Of a DNA stretch of 64,000 bases, positions 11,575-23,588 are shown piece by piece. The translations under genes and the position numbers were made by a program. How positions within the stretch are numbered: the stretch's first letter is position 1; the number at the start of each line of letters is the position of its first letter. The stretch covers positions 1,176,001-1,240,000 of the forward strand of contig NW_026970820.1 in assembly GCF_963678635.1 (NCBI RefSeq), read 5' to 3'. Origin of the DNA: Symsagittifera roscoffensis. Taxonomy: Eukaryota > Xenacoelomorpha > Acoela > Convolutidae. A model generated the notes under the pieces. The model was not told where the DNA came from. It made no database searches and was given only the letters and a program-made list of their open reading frames with translations.

Positions 11575-13477
11575 AGTAAAGGCTTTGAATAGTATGCCAT
11601 TTTTGATTAAGACAAAATCTTTGGCCAATTGTGTTTTTTTTCACAGTCCCTTATCCACTGCAAATGTAAAGACTAATTTTTGTTTGAAGTTTTAAAAAAT
11701 AATAATAATAGCCTTTTCATTTGTGATGACTCGTATCACTCATAAATCAATGGAAGAATCTGACTAACCTTCTCAAGCATGGAAATACATCAAAAAGAAA
11801 AAACGATTCTGGTTATTTCAGACTGCTTTTTTTGTTAAATTTCAGATAGATTTTTAAAACTCTTTCTTCAAATTGTATGTCTGCCGAAAAAGAACAAAAA
11901 TTACAAACTGAAACCATTTTGGTTAAATTAAGGCTCTTCACCCACCAAACTCGAAATTGCGAAGCTAAAACGAACAATCGACAGCCCATTTTATAAGTTT
12001 CGTTTTATTTTTTCAAAACATGTGTCATATATTTTCAAAAGCAATTTATTAAAGTTTCATTTTTTACCAGAAAAGTAAGTCCGAAAAAAAAAAACAGATT
12101 TTTAAATACTGTCAAAAAATAAGGTGGCAAGTAGTTTTACCAATGGAATCATGGTATATGATTAGGTTCAAAATAGTTTTCATAACCATTGACTAGACGC
12201 TTACTCAATTTGAGAAATGTCCTCAATAACTTTTTTGGAAACATAAAAAACGGATAATGGAAAAGTTTTCTTCAAACTTATAGAAAAGAATTTTATGAGA
12301 AAAACCATTACTAATATCACGTGTAAATTACGAGAATAGATTCAGGCCACATGCAAAATTTCAGCAGAAGCACTCAAGCAATTTTGAGAAGGAAACAATT
12401 GTTCCAGAAATTGACAAAATAGTATATACACCAATTTTACCATAAATCGTCAAAAAATCGCAAAAACTACAAATTTTATCCAATTTTGACTTTTAAATAC
12501 TCTATACCGACTAAATTGACTATGCTAAGCTCGAATCAACCATCAGAAACCATTTTTAATCGTTCTGCATTTTTTAAGTTTTTTTCCATCAAAAAGTTGA
12601 GTCAGAAATGGGAAAAAGGTTTTTTTTTCAGAAAAACAAAAAAAGTTGTTCAAAATCAGCTAAAAATCTAAGCCACTATCTTTGAACCTGCTCAGAATGG
12701 TTCTGGTGACCGAAGCCGTAAAAAGTACCCAATTCGAGGAAATTCGAAAAAACTCTTTTTTCAGCACTTTGAAAAAGTGGAAAAATGTAAAAAATAGTCT
12801 TCAAACAAATAGGATGAAAAAGTGATCAGTAAAAGCATCGATGCCGTGTCAAATGAGGATTGCATGCCAATTTTTGAAACAATCCAACGGGTTTTTTTTA
12901 AGAACGAAACCATTTTTTGACAATTTTAGTAGTAGTATTTACACTAATTAGTACCATATATGGTCAAAATTCAAAAATACAAAAAACTACAATTTTCATC
13001 CAATTTTGACCTTCAAATACTCTATACCCACTAAATTGACTATCGGAAGCTCGAATCAACTATCAAAAACCACTTTTAATCACTTTCAAAATTTTTTATT
13101 TTTTAAATCAAAATGTTGAGTCAGAAATAGGAAAAAATAATTTTTTTCAAAAAGTCAAGAAAAGTTGTCCCAATTGAATAAACTCACTAAGCCACACTCT
13201 ATGAACCTGTTCAGAATGGTTTTCATGACCAAAGCCGTAAAAAGTACCCAATTTGAGAAACTTCGAAAAATCACCTTTTAGTTAACTCAAAAAAGTGGAA
13301 AAATCGGGTAAAATGGGCTTCAAACCGATAGGATCGAAAAGTGACCTTTATAAGATATGATTGCCGTGTCAAATTAGGGCCGCATGCAAAAAATTAGAAA
13401 AATTCAACGAAACGTTTTTGAGAACTCGACAAAATTGGTCGTTTTGTTAAAGGTTAAATTTTAGAAATTTTTTGTCC

Positions 13478-13532
13478 GGAAGGGGCCCCTTCCCCTTCCT
13501 AAATGCTTTTTATGCTACACGCGACCATCTAG
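13478..13532 (+). other. Unit-end hairpin T6 plus CTAG
   Basis: Arms GGAAGGGG and CCCCTTCC (13478-13499) with the B-type CCCCTT loop and its internal 16-nt palindrome. CTAG is at 13529-13532, followed directly by CACAATCAGG of a D head. Confidence 0.85.
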
Positions 13533-13659
13533 CACAATCAGGTACTAGTGGCTTGTTTTGAGTTTTTAGTAATTTCTGGAACCAAAAGAGAGTGTCGTCA
13601 AGCAACGACATCATGTGGTCAAGCAAATACGTGGACTTCTACGCATTCCCATTCGCAAT

Positions 13660-13674
13660 GCGCCCTTCGGGCGC
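13660..13674 (+). other. Head hairpin of family D, U6
   Basis: Arms GCGCCC (13660-13665) and GGGCGC (13669-13674) with a TTC loop, 128 nt from the unit start. It is conserved in U15 and U16. It looks like a terminator stem, but no T-run follows and the context is not bacterial. Confidence 0.75.
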
Positions 13675-13979
13675 AAATGCCAATGCTCAATTAATTTTGC
13701 CTGGTGAAAAAATAAATTAATTAAAAAGTTCTCCTAAACTTTATTTTCAACTACCACCAAAAAACGCAAAGATTTCAAGGTGTAAAACTATCAAATTTTG
13801 GCCAATACCGGGCTTGCAATGAGACTGATGTTGGCAAAAGTAAAATAGAAAATGAAGAAAATGGAAAGAAAAAAATTGTTGAAAATAAGAACGCAACATC
13901 AAAAACTTATTTGATCTCCGCTCAAATCATAATTCAGATCAGGCTGATTTCAGATTTTAAGCGTAGAATTTACGGTTAC

Positions 13980-14022
13980 GGCTGCTCCCTCTACAGGTCC
14001 CAGAGGGACCGAGTGAGCATCC
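13980..14022 (+). other. Internal compound hairpin, U6 (swapped inner arms)
   Basis: Here the inner arms are reversed relative to families A, B and C: GGTCCC (13996-14001), loop AGA, GGGACC (14005-14010). Outer pairing is GCTC with GAGC and CTC with GAG, with mismatches between. It starts 448 nt from the unit start, the same place as in other families. Confidence 0.75.
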
Positions 14023-15693
14023 TACCTCGATCCAGGTTAACGGATAGTTGTTCTTAATATTTCACAAAATTTTTTTACACTAATGCTTGTTTTCAATTCC
14101 TCATGAGAAGCTGTATTAATTTTAAAAAAATCGATTTTATTAATCAATGCTTCCAAGAACAACTGATGTTAGGCGGTTACAAATGCGGTTGTTGAAAACT
14201 AGTAAGGGATAATGATGAGAAAAATTGTAAGTTTTCAAATGAATTGAAAAACGGTTTTTTTCCTTTTTTTCTTTTGTAAATCGGTAGAAATGAATCATTT
14301 TTTTTTCAAGTTTTCCTCGCACCACCCACTGTTCTTAAGTAATGAAGATTCCTTCTCTAGCCGTTTATAACACTTTGGCAGAAAAAACATCAATATGATG
14401 TAAAATGTTTTAAAAAAGAGAAAAAATTAAAAATTATGATTTTTTTTTAAATCAAAAAATTTGTAATTTTCAAAATTGAAAAAAAGTGAAAATTAATTGC
14501 ATATTACGATTCAGCGTACCCAACTTAGTGGGTCTAGCATTTTAAATTACCAAAAAATGTTGAAAATTGTAGATTTTATGAAGTTTTCATTTTGGCTATT
14601 TTTCCTTTTCGCCTCCACTTAAGGCACCTTTGAGCCAACTTGAGAAACTGGAACCTAAACAAGCTATACAGATAGTCTGAATGAGCCATTTTCAGCGTGA
14701 TAACACCCCTGGAAGAAAAAAAACTGCAGAAAAGAAAGGGAATTTTGAACTTTAACCTTTTTTCTTCTTCAAATGGCGAAACTTAGAATAATTTTTCAGC
14801 TGAAAAGTTCAAAAAAAATCAAAAAATTCAAATTTTGGAAAAATTTGTAAAAAAATCTCATCAGTCTGTTTATTGCAGTCTTCGAGGTTTTGGGAGACCT
14901 TATCTGGCGGCTAACAACAAGTGGGTCACTTATTTTAAAAATTAGAGAAAGGTCAAAAAAACGTGTTTTTTCGGTTTTTTTGACAGAATTCCTAAAGCGA
15001 TATCTTGGCTAAAAACAAAAATGAGGGCCTAAAATTAGTACAAACAGTACTCTCACATAAGGTACATTAGGTTGGAAACAAAAAATTGACTCTGACTCAA
15101 AAATCGTTTTTTAACTTTATTTCTGAACAAAAAATTTTAAAAAAATCAAAAAGTTAAAATTTTTTTGAAAAAAATGATTGTTTTGAAAAAGTGCCAATTT
15201 TTAGCTGAAACTTTTCATTTTAGCTAATAAAGCCAAAGCAATGCCCTTTAAGCTCAAATAAATAAATTAAGCAGATTATTTTCAAGTTTTTTCGTTAAAG
15301 GCTTTTATTTTGAAAAAGTATTCAAAAATGGGTAAAAAAAAGTCAAAAAAATCAATTTTCTCACATTCAAAAACCTCCACCACCATGATGATTAGTTCGC
15401 TAGATAGGACTGCTGAAACCAATTTAGACGTATTTTCATAAGCATATCAAAATTTTTACTTATTTTTGAGAATTAGGCAAAATAAAAACTTTTCCCAAAT
15501 TGGGCAAAAAGCCCAAATTAGCCCAAACACCTGTTAAAAATTGTTGGGTCAAAAAATCACAAAAGGAAACCCCTATTCATTTGACATTTTAGGGCCGCAT
15601 GCAAAAAATTAGACCATTCTAACCTGACAATTTCGAGAATCGACTTTTTTGCAAAATTTCTCTATAGTCCATTTGAGGGATATTACTTGTACC

Positions 15694-15751
15694 GGTGGGG
15701 GCCCCTACCCCACCTCAAAAAATTTTGTAATGCTGGAACGCGGCCACCTAG
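15694..15751 (+). other. Unit-end hairpin T7 plus CTAG (GGTGGGG version)
   Basis: Arms GGTGGGG (15694-15700) and CCCCACC (15708-15714), loop GCCCCTA. This is a third arm sequence that keeps pairing. The spacer is 33 nt and reads GAACGCGGCCAC before CTAG (15748-15751), compared with ACACGCGACCAT elsewhere. Confidence 0.85.
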
Positions 15752-16228
15752 AGGAAATTGTTTCGCCCCACCCACCCGACCTAAGCCTTTACCCACCCAC
15801 CTGATCAGTCAGGCCGCTTCCACGTCGTCTTTTTAAATTTGATTAATTCCGTAGCTGGAATCGATTAATGGTATTGCCTAAGAAATAAAAGATTGACAGA
15901 CACGACTGTTTGATAGAGACTTTTTCGGATCTTTTTTTCTAATACATTTTCAAAATTATTTCCTGAAAATAATCATGCGCCTTCATCACATATGTCATCG
16001 AAGCAAATAGAGTATCGTGTTGGTTCCATAAATGTATCCCAGTATCCACAATGCTAAGAAGCAGGAAAACTAAAATACCTTTCTATTAAATTTGAGATTC
16101 AATGTCTCCTGAAGGAAAAGAAAACGCTCTCCTAGGGTGCAAGTTTTCCGCAAAAACTGTATAAGCTGAAACATAACAGCACAACATATCGGCTGCTCTC
16201 TATTTCTCTGCTCTTTATTCGAGGTCCC

Positions 16229-16270
16229 GGATGCCCCTACCTGGGACCACAAGGGTCCCAGGGCGCATCC
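16229..16270 (+). other. Internal compound hairpin, U7
   Basis: Inner arms CCTGGGACC (16240-16248) and GGTCCCAGG (16254-16262) make a 9-bp stem. Outer GGATGC pairs with GCATCC, and CCCT can pair with AGGG as a competing extension. It starts 477 nt from the unit start. Confidence 0.8.
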
Positions 16271-18200
16271 TATAGGGATTGAAGCATCAAACGTACAATC
16301 ATGAAATGAGAAATTCTAATCACTTATTACAATTTTCCATATTTCATTTTGCTCAGCAATCAATAAACTGTTGTATTTTTAACTTGAAGAGCCTGTTATA
16401 TTATCAAACAAAATTTTTCGATAAAAATTACATTTTCTTTTAGTTTTTCAAACAATATTTTACAATTTGAAACAAAAAGAAAACCCTGAATTTCTTTGCA
16501 GTAACTAGGTCAATGCACTGTAGCTACACTAGTGAATGTAAAACATAGTTAAAAAAACGGACAACTGAATCTGGTTTTTTAAATTTAATGTTTTTTTGTT
16601 TGGCTTTTAAATAGGATCACGTCAATTAATAATTGAAATTGAGCAAACAAGAATATAACACTCGCAATTTTTGTTCAAAATTGACTAGAAAAATGATCAA
16701 ACCACTCTATATTGCCTATGGCAAGCTCAAAACATCCATCAAAAACCACTTTTGTTCACTTTTAAAATTGAATTTTTTTTCGACCAAAAAAAGTTAGAGA
16801 TGAAATTGAAAAAAAACGAAAATTTACCTAATTTGAAAAAATTCGTGTCAAATTGCCTTATCCATAGAAACACTTTCTATGAACCTATTCAGAAAGGTTT
16901 TGTTGAGCAATGCCGAAAAAATTGCCCCTTTTGAGAAAAATTCAAAAAACACATTTTTGGTTAACTCAAAAAAGTAGAAAAAGTGGGAAAAGGGGTCTTC
17001 AAAATGAAACCATCCAAAAGTGGCATTAACTAACTGCCATTTTTTTGTGAATTCAGACCCGCATACAAAAAATTACGAAGATCCTACGTGAAGTTTTTGA
17101 GAACAGATTAGTTTCTTCGGAATTTTGGTAGTACTAATTTCATTACTGTACTTATAATTAAAGTCAAATCAAAAAGTCGTAAAAACTACAATTTTTAATC
17201 AATTTTGACAAATAAATAATCAAAACCCACTAAATTGGCTATAGCAAGTTCGATTCTACCATCAGAAACCATTTTTTCCCATTTCTGAAAATTTTCATTT
17301 TTTAAAAAATAAATGTTGAGTAACAAACGGGAAAAATCAAACTTTTTCAAAAATTCAAAAAAATTGATCCATTTAAACTAATTCATCAGGCAACACGTTA
17401 GGAACCTGTTCAGAATGGTTTCCATGATCAAAGCAGCAAATGTCACCCATTTTGAGAAAAGTCGAAAAAACACCTTTTTAGTTAACTCAAAAAAGTGGAA
17501 AAAGTGGAGAAAGGGGTCTTCAAAACGAAACCATCCAAAAGTGGCATTAACTAACTGCCATTTTTTTGTGAATTCAGACCCGCATGCAAAAATTTACGAA
17601 AATCCTACGTGAAGTTTTTGAGAACAGATTAGTTTCTCGGGAATTTTGGTAGTACTATTTTTATTACTATAATTATAATTAAAGTCAAAACTAAAAGTCG
17701 TAAAAACTACAATTTTTAATCAATTTTGACAAATTAAAGATCAAAACGCACTAAATTGGCTATGGCAAGTTCGAATGTACCATCAGAAACCATTTTTTCC
17801 CATTTTTGAAAATTTTCATTTTTTTGAAATTAAATGTTGAGTCACAAACGGGAAAAAACAAATTTTTTCAAAAAGTCAAAAAAAATTGTTCCATTTAAAC
17901 TTATCCATTAGGTCACACGTTGGGAACTTGTTCAGAATGGTTTTCATGATCATAGCAGCAAAATTTACCCATTTTGAGAAAAGTCAAAAAAACACCTTTT
18001 TAGTTAACTCAAAAAAGTGGAAAAAGTGGGAAAAAGGGTCTTCAAAATGAAACCATCCAAAAGTGGCATTAACAAACTGCCATTATTTTCTAAATTCAGA
18101 CCCGCATGCAAAAAATTAGGAAATTCTGACGTGCGGTTTTGCAGAAGTCGATAGTTTCTGGGCATTAGTAACAACGTAAAAAATTTTTTGCTTTTTGACC

Positions 18201-18255
18201 GGAAGGGGCCCCTACCCCTTCCTAATTTCTTTTTGTGCTACACGCGACCATCTAG
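18201..18255 (+). other. Unit-end hairpin T8 plus CTAG
   Basis: Arms GGAAGGGG and CCCCTTCC (18201-18222), loop CCCCTA, spacer 29 nt, CTAG 18252-18255. The next unit starts with the AGGAAATTG tag. Confidence 0.85.
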
Positions 18256-18732
18256 AGGAAATTGTTTCGCCCCACCCACCCGACCTAAAATGTTACCCAC
18301 CCACCTGCTTAGTCAGGCAGCTTCCTCGTCGTTTTTTGAAATTTGTTTCATTCCGTAGCTGGAATCGATTAATGGTATTGCCTAAGAAATAAAAGTTTGA
18401 CAGACACGACTGTTTGATAGAGACTTTTTCGGATCTTTTTTTCTAATACATTTTCAAAATTATATCCTGAAAATAATCATGCGCCTTCATCACATATGTC
18501 ATCGAAGCAAATAGAGTATCGTGTTGGTTCCATAAATGTATCCCAGTATCCACAATGCTAAGAAGCAGGAAAACTAAAATACCTTTCTATTAAATTTGAG
18601 ATTCAATGTCTCCTGAAGGAAAAGAAAACGCTCTCCTAGGGTGCAAGTTTTCCGCAAAAACTGTATAAGCTGAAACATAACAGCACAACATATCGGCTGC
18701 TCTCTATTTCTCTGCTCTTTATTCGAGGTCCC

Positions 18733-18774
18733 GGATGCCCCTACCTGGGACCACAAGGGTCCCAGGGCGCATCC
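18733..18774 (+). other. Internal compound hairpin, U8
   Basis: Same fold as U7: 9-bp inner stem CCTGGGACC/GGTCCCAGG and outer GGATGC/GCATCC. It starts 477 nt from the unit start. Confidence 0.8.
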
Positions 18775-20708
18775 TATAGGGATTAAAGCATCAAACGTAC
18801 AATCATGAAATGAGAAATTCTAATCACTTATTACAAGTTTCCATATTTCATTTTGCTCAGCAATCAATAAACTCTTGTATTTTTAATTTGAAGAGCCTGT
18901 TATATTATCAAACAAAACTTTTCGATAAAAATTACATTTTGTTTTAGTTTTTCCAACAATATTTTCAAATTTCAAACAAAAGAAAACCCTGCATTTCTTT
19001 GCAGTAACTAAGTCAGTGCACTGTAGCTACACTAGTGAATGTAAAACGTAGTTAAAAAAACGGACAACTGGATCTGGTTTTTTAAATTTAATGTTTTTTT
19101 TGTTTGGCTTTTAAATAGGATCACGTCAATTAATAATTGAAATTGAGCAAACAAGAATATAACACTCGCAATTTTTGTTCAATATTGACTAGAAAAATGA
19201 TCATACCACTCTATTTTGCCTATGGCAAGCTCAAAACATCCATCAAAAACCACTTTTGTTCACTTTTAAAATTGAATTGTTTTTCGACCAAAAAAAGTTA
19301 GAGATGAAATTGAAAAAAAAAAAGAAAATTTACCTAATTTGAAAAAAATGGTGTCAAACTGCCTTATCCATAGAAACACTTTCTATGAACCTATTCAGAA
19401 AGGTTTTGTTGAGCAATGCCGAAAAAATTACCCCTTTTGAGAAAAATTCAAAAAACACATTTTTGGTTAACTCAAAAAAGTGAAAAAAGTGGGAAAAGGG
19501 GTCTTCAAAATGAAACCATCCAAAAGTGGCATTAACTAACTGCCATTTTTTTGTGAATTCAGACCCGCATGCAAAAAATTACGAAAATCCTACGTGAAGT
19601 TTTTGAGAACAGATTAGTTTCTCCGGAATTTTGGTAGTACTAATTTCATTACTGGACTTATAATTAAAGTCAAATCAAAAAGTCGTAAAAACTACAATTT
19701 TTAATCAATTTTGACAAATAAATGATCAAAACCCACTAAATTGGCTATAGCAAGTTCGAATCTACCATCAGAAACCATTTTTTCCCATTTCTGAAAATTT
19801 TCATTTTTTAAAAAAATAAATGTTGAGTCACAAACGGGAAAAATCATACTTTTCCAAAAAGTCAAAAAAAATTGATCCATTTAAACTAATTCATCAGGCC
19901 ACACGTTAGGAACCTGTTCAGAATGGTTTCCATGATCAAAGCAGCAAAAGTCACCCATTTTGAGAAAAGTCGAAAAAACACCTTTTTGGTTAACTCAAAA
20001 AAGTGGAAAAAGTGGAGAAAGGGGTCTTAAAAACGAAACCATCCAAAAGTGGCATTAACTAACTGCCATTTTTTTGTGAATTCAGACCCGCATGCAAAAA
20101 TTTACGAAAATCCTACGTGAAGTTTTTGAGAACAGATTAGTTTCTCGGGAATTTTGGTAGTACTATTTTTATTACTATAATAATAATTAAAGTCAAAACT
20201 AAAAGTGGTAAAAACTACAATTTTTAATCAATTTTGACAAATTTATGATCAAAACCCACTAAATTGGCTATGGCAAGTTCGAATGTACCATCAGAAACCA
20301 TTTTTTCCCATTTTTGAAAATTTTCATTTTTTTGAAATTAAATGTTGAGTCACAAACGGGAAAAAACAAATTTTTTCAAAAAGTCAAAAAAAAATATTCC
20401 ATTTAAAATAACTCATCAGGCCACACGTTAGGAACCTGTTCAGAATGGTTTTCATGATCAAAGCAGCAAAAGTCACCCATTTTGAGAAAAGTCGAAAAAA
20501 CACCTTTTTAGTTAACTCAAAAAAGTGGAAAAAGTGGGAAAAGGGGTCTTCAAAATGAAACCATCAAAAAATGGCATTAACAAACTGCCATTATTTTCTA
20601 AATTCAGACCCGCATGCAAAAAATTAGGAAATTCTGACGTGCCGTTTAGCAGAAGTCGATAGTTTCTAGGAATATGGACCAATGTAAAAAATTTATTGCC
20701 TTTTGACC

Positions 20709-20763
20709 GGAAGGGGCCCCTACCCCTTCCTAATCGCTTTTTGTGCTACACGCGACCATCTAG
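20709..20763 (+). other. Unit-end hairpin T9 plus CTAG
   Basis: Arms GGAAGGGG and CCCCTTCC (20709-20730), loop CCCCTA, CTAG 20760-20763. It is followed by the AGGAAATTG tag of a C2 unit. Confidence 0.85.
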
Positions 20764-21199
20764 AGGAAATTGTTTCGCCCCACCCACCCGACCAATATCA
20801 TTTACCCACCCACCTGATCAGTCAGGCCACGACTACCATTTTTCGATTTGATCGAGTAACGAAAAGCTGTTTGTGATTCTCCATCACCTTAAAAATGAAG
20901 GAGCAGGTTTTTACTTAGCCAACTATCCTTTTGGGGGTAAAAAGGGTTTGATTTTTGATGCGTCTTTGCCCGAAAACCTCATCAAAAAGAATAATTTACC
21001 CGGCTTTTCTAGTATTTGCTGACCACATTTTCGATCTGTCTCTGGCCACGACGTCGTTTAGTTAATGTTCTTCCCCGACATTTTTTTCTATAATCGTATA
21101 TTTTTACGAATAAAAGAGATTGCCAATACATCAGCGCTGTCCAAAACAGATTAGGAAATTGAACAACTTTAGTTATTTTTTTTTTTTGATCGTCGTAAC

Positions 21200-21242
21200 G
21201 GATGCTCCCCACATGGGACCACAGGGGTCCCAGGAAGCATCC
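21200..21242 (+). other. Internal compound hairpin, U9 (one mismatch)
   Basis: Left arm GGATGCTCCC and right arm GGAAGCATCC: a G-to-A change in the right arm breaks one pair that is intact in U11 and U17. Inner GGGACC/GGTCCC is unchanged. This looks like a recent uncompensated substitution. It starts 436 nt from the unit start. Confidence 0.78.
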
Positions 21243-23011
21243 CAAAAGGATTAAAGCAAAAGTTCAACAATTATTTACCCGTCAATTTGGGTCACTCTTG
21301 CGGTTCAACAATCTGTATTTTTTAAAAATGATTCCAAGAACAGTTCAGGGCTGCATGCAAAAAATAAGAACATTCTCACGCATCGGAATTAGGAAATTAC
21401 TAATTATTTTTTTTAAATTCTCATTATTTGTAGTAGCTTTATAAGATCCAAAATGAAAAACTAAAAAATCAACAATTTTTAACTATTTTTGAAATTAAAA
21501 CATTCTGTATCTACTAAATCGACAATGGCAAGCTCAAATACACCATCAAAAATCATTTTTTTTTTTCACTTTTAAAAACTTAAATTTTTTTGAGAAAAAA
21601 AAAGTTGAGTCAGAAAGGGGAAAAATCATATTTTTTCAAAATGTCAAAAAAATTGTTCCATTTAAACTTATTCAGTAGGCCATACGTTGGGAACCTGTTC
21701 AGAATGTTTTACATAATCAATGCAGCAAAATTTACCCATTTTGAGAAAAGTGCAAAAAACGCCTTTTTGGTTAACTGAAAAAAGTGGAAAAAAGGGGAAA
21801 AGGGGTCTTCAAAATGAAACCATCCAAAAGTGGCATTAACTAACTGCCATTATTTTGTGAATTCAGACCCGCATGCAAAAATTTACGAAAATCCTACGTG
21901 AAGTTTTTCAGAACAGATTAGTTTCTCCGGATTTTTGGTAGTACTGATTTCTTTACTGTACTTATAATTAAAGTCAAATCAAAAAGTCGTAAAAACTACA
22001 ATTTTTAATCAATTTTGACAAATAAATGATCAAAACCCACTAAATTGGCTATGGCAAGTCCGAATCTACCATCAGAAACCATTTTTTCCCATTTCTGAAA
22101 ATTTTCATTTTTTTGAAAATAAATGTTGAGTCACAAACGGGAAAAATCATATTTTTTCAAAAAGTCAAAAATAATTCCTCCATTTAAACTAAATCATCAG
22201 GCCACACGTTAGGAACCTGTTCAGAATGGTTTCCATGATCAAAGCAGCAAAAGTCACCCATTTTGAGAAAAGTCGAAAAAACACCTTTTTAGTTAACTCA
22301 AAAAAGTGGAAAAAGTGGGGAAAGGGGTCTTCAAAATGAAACCATCCAAAAGTGGCATTAACAAACTGCCATTATTTTCTAATTTCAGACCTGCATGCAA
22401 AAAATTACGAAAATCCTACCTGAAGTTTTTGAGAACAGATTAGTTTCTCGGGAATTTTGGTAGTACTATTTTTATTACTATAATTATAATTAAAGTCAAA
22501 ACTAAAAGTCGTAAAAACTACAATTTTTAATCAATTTTGACAAATAAATGGTCAAAACCCACTAAATTGGCTATGGCAAGTTCGAATATACCACCAGAAA
22601 CCATTTTTTCCCATTTTTGAAAATTTTCATTTTTTTGAAAATAAATGTTGAGTCACAAAAGGGAAAAATCAAATTTTTTCAAAAAGTCAAAAAAAACTGT
22701 TCCAATTAAACTTATTCCTTAGGCCAAACGTTGGGATCCTGTTCAGAATGGTTTTCATGATCATAGCAGCAAAATTTACCCATTTTGAGAAAAGTCGAAA
22801 AAACACCTTTTTAGTTAACTCGAAAAAGTGGAAAAAGTGGGAAAAAGGGTCTTCAAAATGAAACCATCCAAAAGTGGCATTAACAAACTGCCATTATTTT
22901 CCAAATTCAGACCCGCATGCAAAAAATTAGGAAATTCTGACGTGCGGTTTATCAGAACTCGATAGTTTCCTGGCATTAGTAACAACGTAAAAAATTTTTT
23001 GCCTTTTGACC

Positions 23012-23066
23012 GGAAGGGGCCCCTACCCCTTCCTAATCGCTTTTTGTGCTACACGCGACCATCTAG
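23012..23066 (+). other. Unit-end hairpin T10 plus CTAG
   Basis: Arms GGAAGGGG and CCCCTTCC (23012-23033), loop CCCCTA, CTAG 23063-23066. It is followed by the GGGTCCTTAACCG tag, also seen after T19. Confidence 0.85.
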
Positions 23067-23546
23067 GGGTCCTTAACCGTCCCCACCCACCCAACCGAAA
23101 TAATTATTGACCATTTCACGTCAGTCCGCTTCCACGTCGTCTTTGATTCATTAAATTTGATTCATTCCGTAGCTGGAATCGATTAATGTTGTTGCCTAAG
23201 AAATAAAAGTTTGACAGACACAACTGTTTGATAGAGAATTTTTCGGATCACTTTTTCTAATAGATTTTCAAATTTATATCCTGAAAATAATCATGCGCCT
23301 TCATCACATATGTCATCGAAGCAAATAGAGTATCGTGTTGGTTCCATCAATGTATCCCAGTATCCACAATGCTAAGAAGCAGGAAAACTAAAATACCTTT
23401 CTATTAAATTTGAGATTCAATGTCTCCTGAAGGAAAAGAAAACGCTCTCCAAGGGTGCAAGTTTTCCGCAAAAACTGTATAAGCTGAAACATAACAGCAC
23501 AACATATCGGCTGCTCTCTATTTCTCTGCTCTTTATTCGAGGTCCC

Positions 23547-23588
23547 GGATGCCCCTACCTGGGACCACAAGGGTCCCAGGGCGCATCC
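23547..23588 (+). other. Internal compound hairpin, U10
   Basis: A-type fold with a 9-bp inner stem CCTGGGACC/GGTCCCAGG and outer GGATGC/GCATCC. It starts 480 nt from the unit start. Confidence 0.8.

Larger units (their letters stand above)
11055..13532 (+). repeat. U5: family B unit
   Basis: Complete 2478-nt unit. After CTAG come ATCTT and then TCAGGTCTGCG, so homology with other B heads starts at TCAGG and not at the CTAG. A small stem GCCC...GGGC sits near 11190. Anchors are ACATGC 12349, GCATGC 12862 and GCATGC 13382, spacing 513 and 520. It is followed by a family D unit, the only complete or partial B unit here not followed by an A head. No gene supported. Confidence 0.87.
13533..15751 (+). 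repeat. U6: family D unit
   Basis: Complete 2219-nt unit starting CACAATCAGGTACTAGTGGC, without the C-rich block of A, B and C. The body from about 14050 to 15550 is AT-rich and does not show the ~520-nt monomers; it is shared with U15 and U16. A 6-bp stem TTGGGC (15500-15505) / GCCCAA (15511-15516) lies before the tail. Only one anchor is present, GCATGC 15597, 155 nt before the unit end, as in other families. The tail is therefore common while the body is not. No gene supported. Confidence 0.85.
15752..18255 (+). repeat. U7: family A unit, body shared with U24
   Basis: Complete 2504-nt unit with tag AGGAAATTG and the C-rich block. Anchors are GAATGT 16534 (degenerate), GCATAC 17061 (changed), GCATGC 17582 and 18104, spacing 527, 521 and 522. 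The rare GCATAC is shared with U24 at 57589, and the region after the internal hairpin matches U24 closely. The head differs from U24. No gene supported. Confidence 0.87.
18256..20763 (+). repeat. U8: family A unit, head shared with U24
   Basis: Complete 2508-nt unit with tag AGGAAATTG. The head (CTGCTTAGTCAGGCAGCTTC) is shared only with U24. Anchors are GAATGT 19037, GCATGC 19567, 20090 and 20612, spacing 530, 523 and 522. After the internal hairpin it departs from U24. No gene supported. Confidence 0.87.
20764..23066 (+). repeat. U9: family C2 unit, copy of U11 and U17
   Basis: Complete 2303-nt unit. The head (GACTACCATTTTTCGATTTG) and first monomer are C-like, while monomers 2-4 and the tail are A-like, so C2 reads as a C head joined to an A body. 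Anchors are GCATGC 21353, 21871, 22393 and 22915, spacing 518, 522 and 522. It is near-identical to U11 (25575) and U17 (38973), and all three have different right neighbours. No gene supported. Confidence 0.88.
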
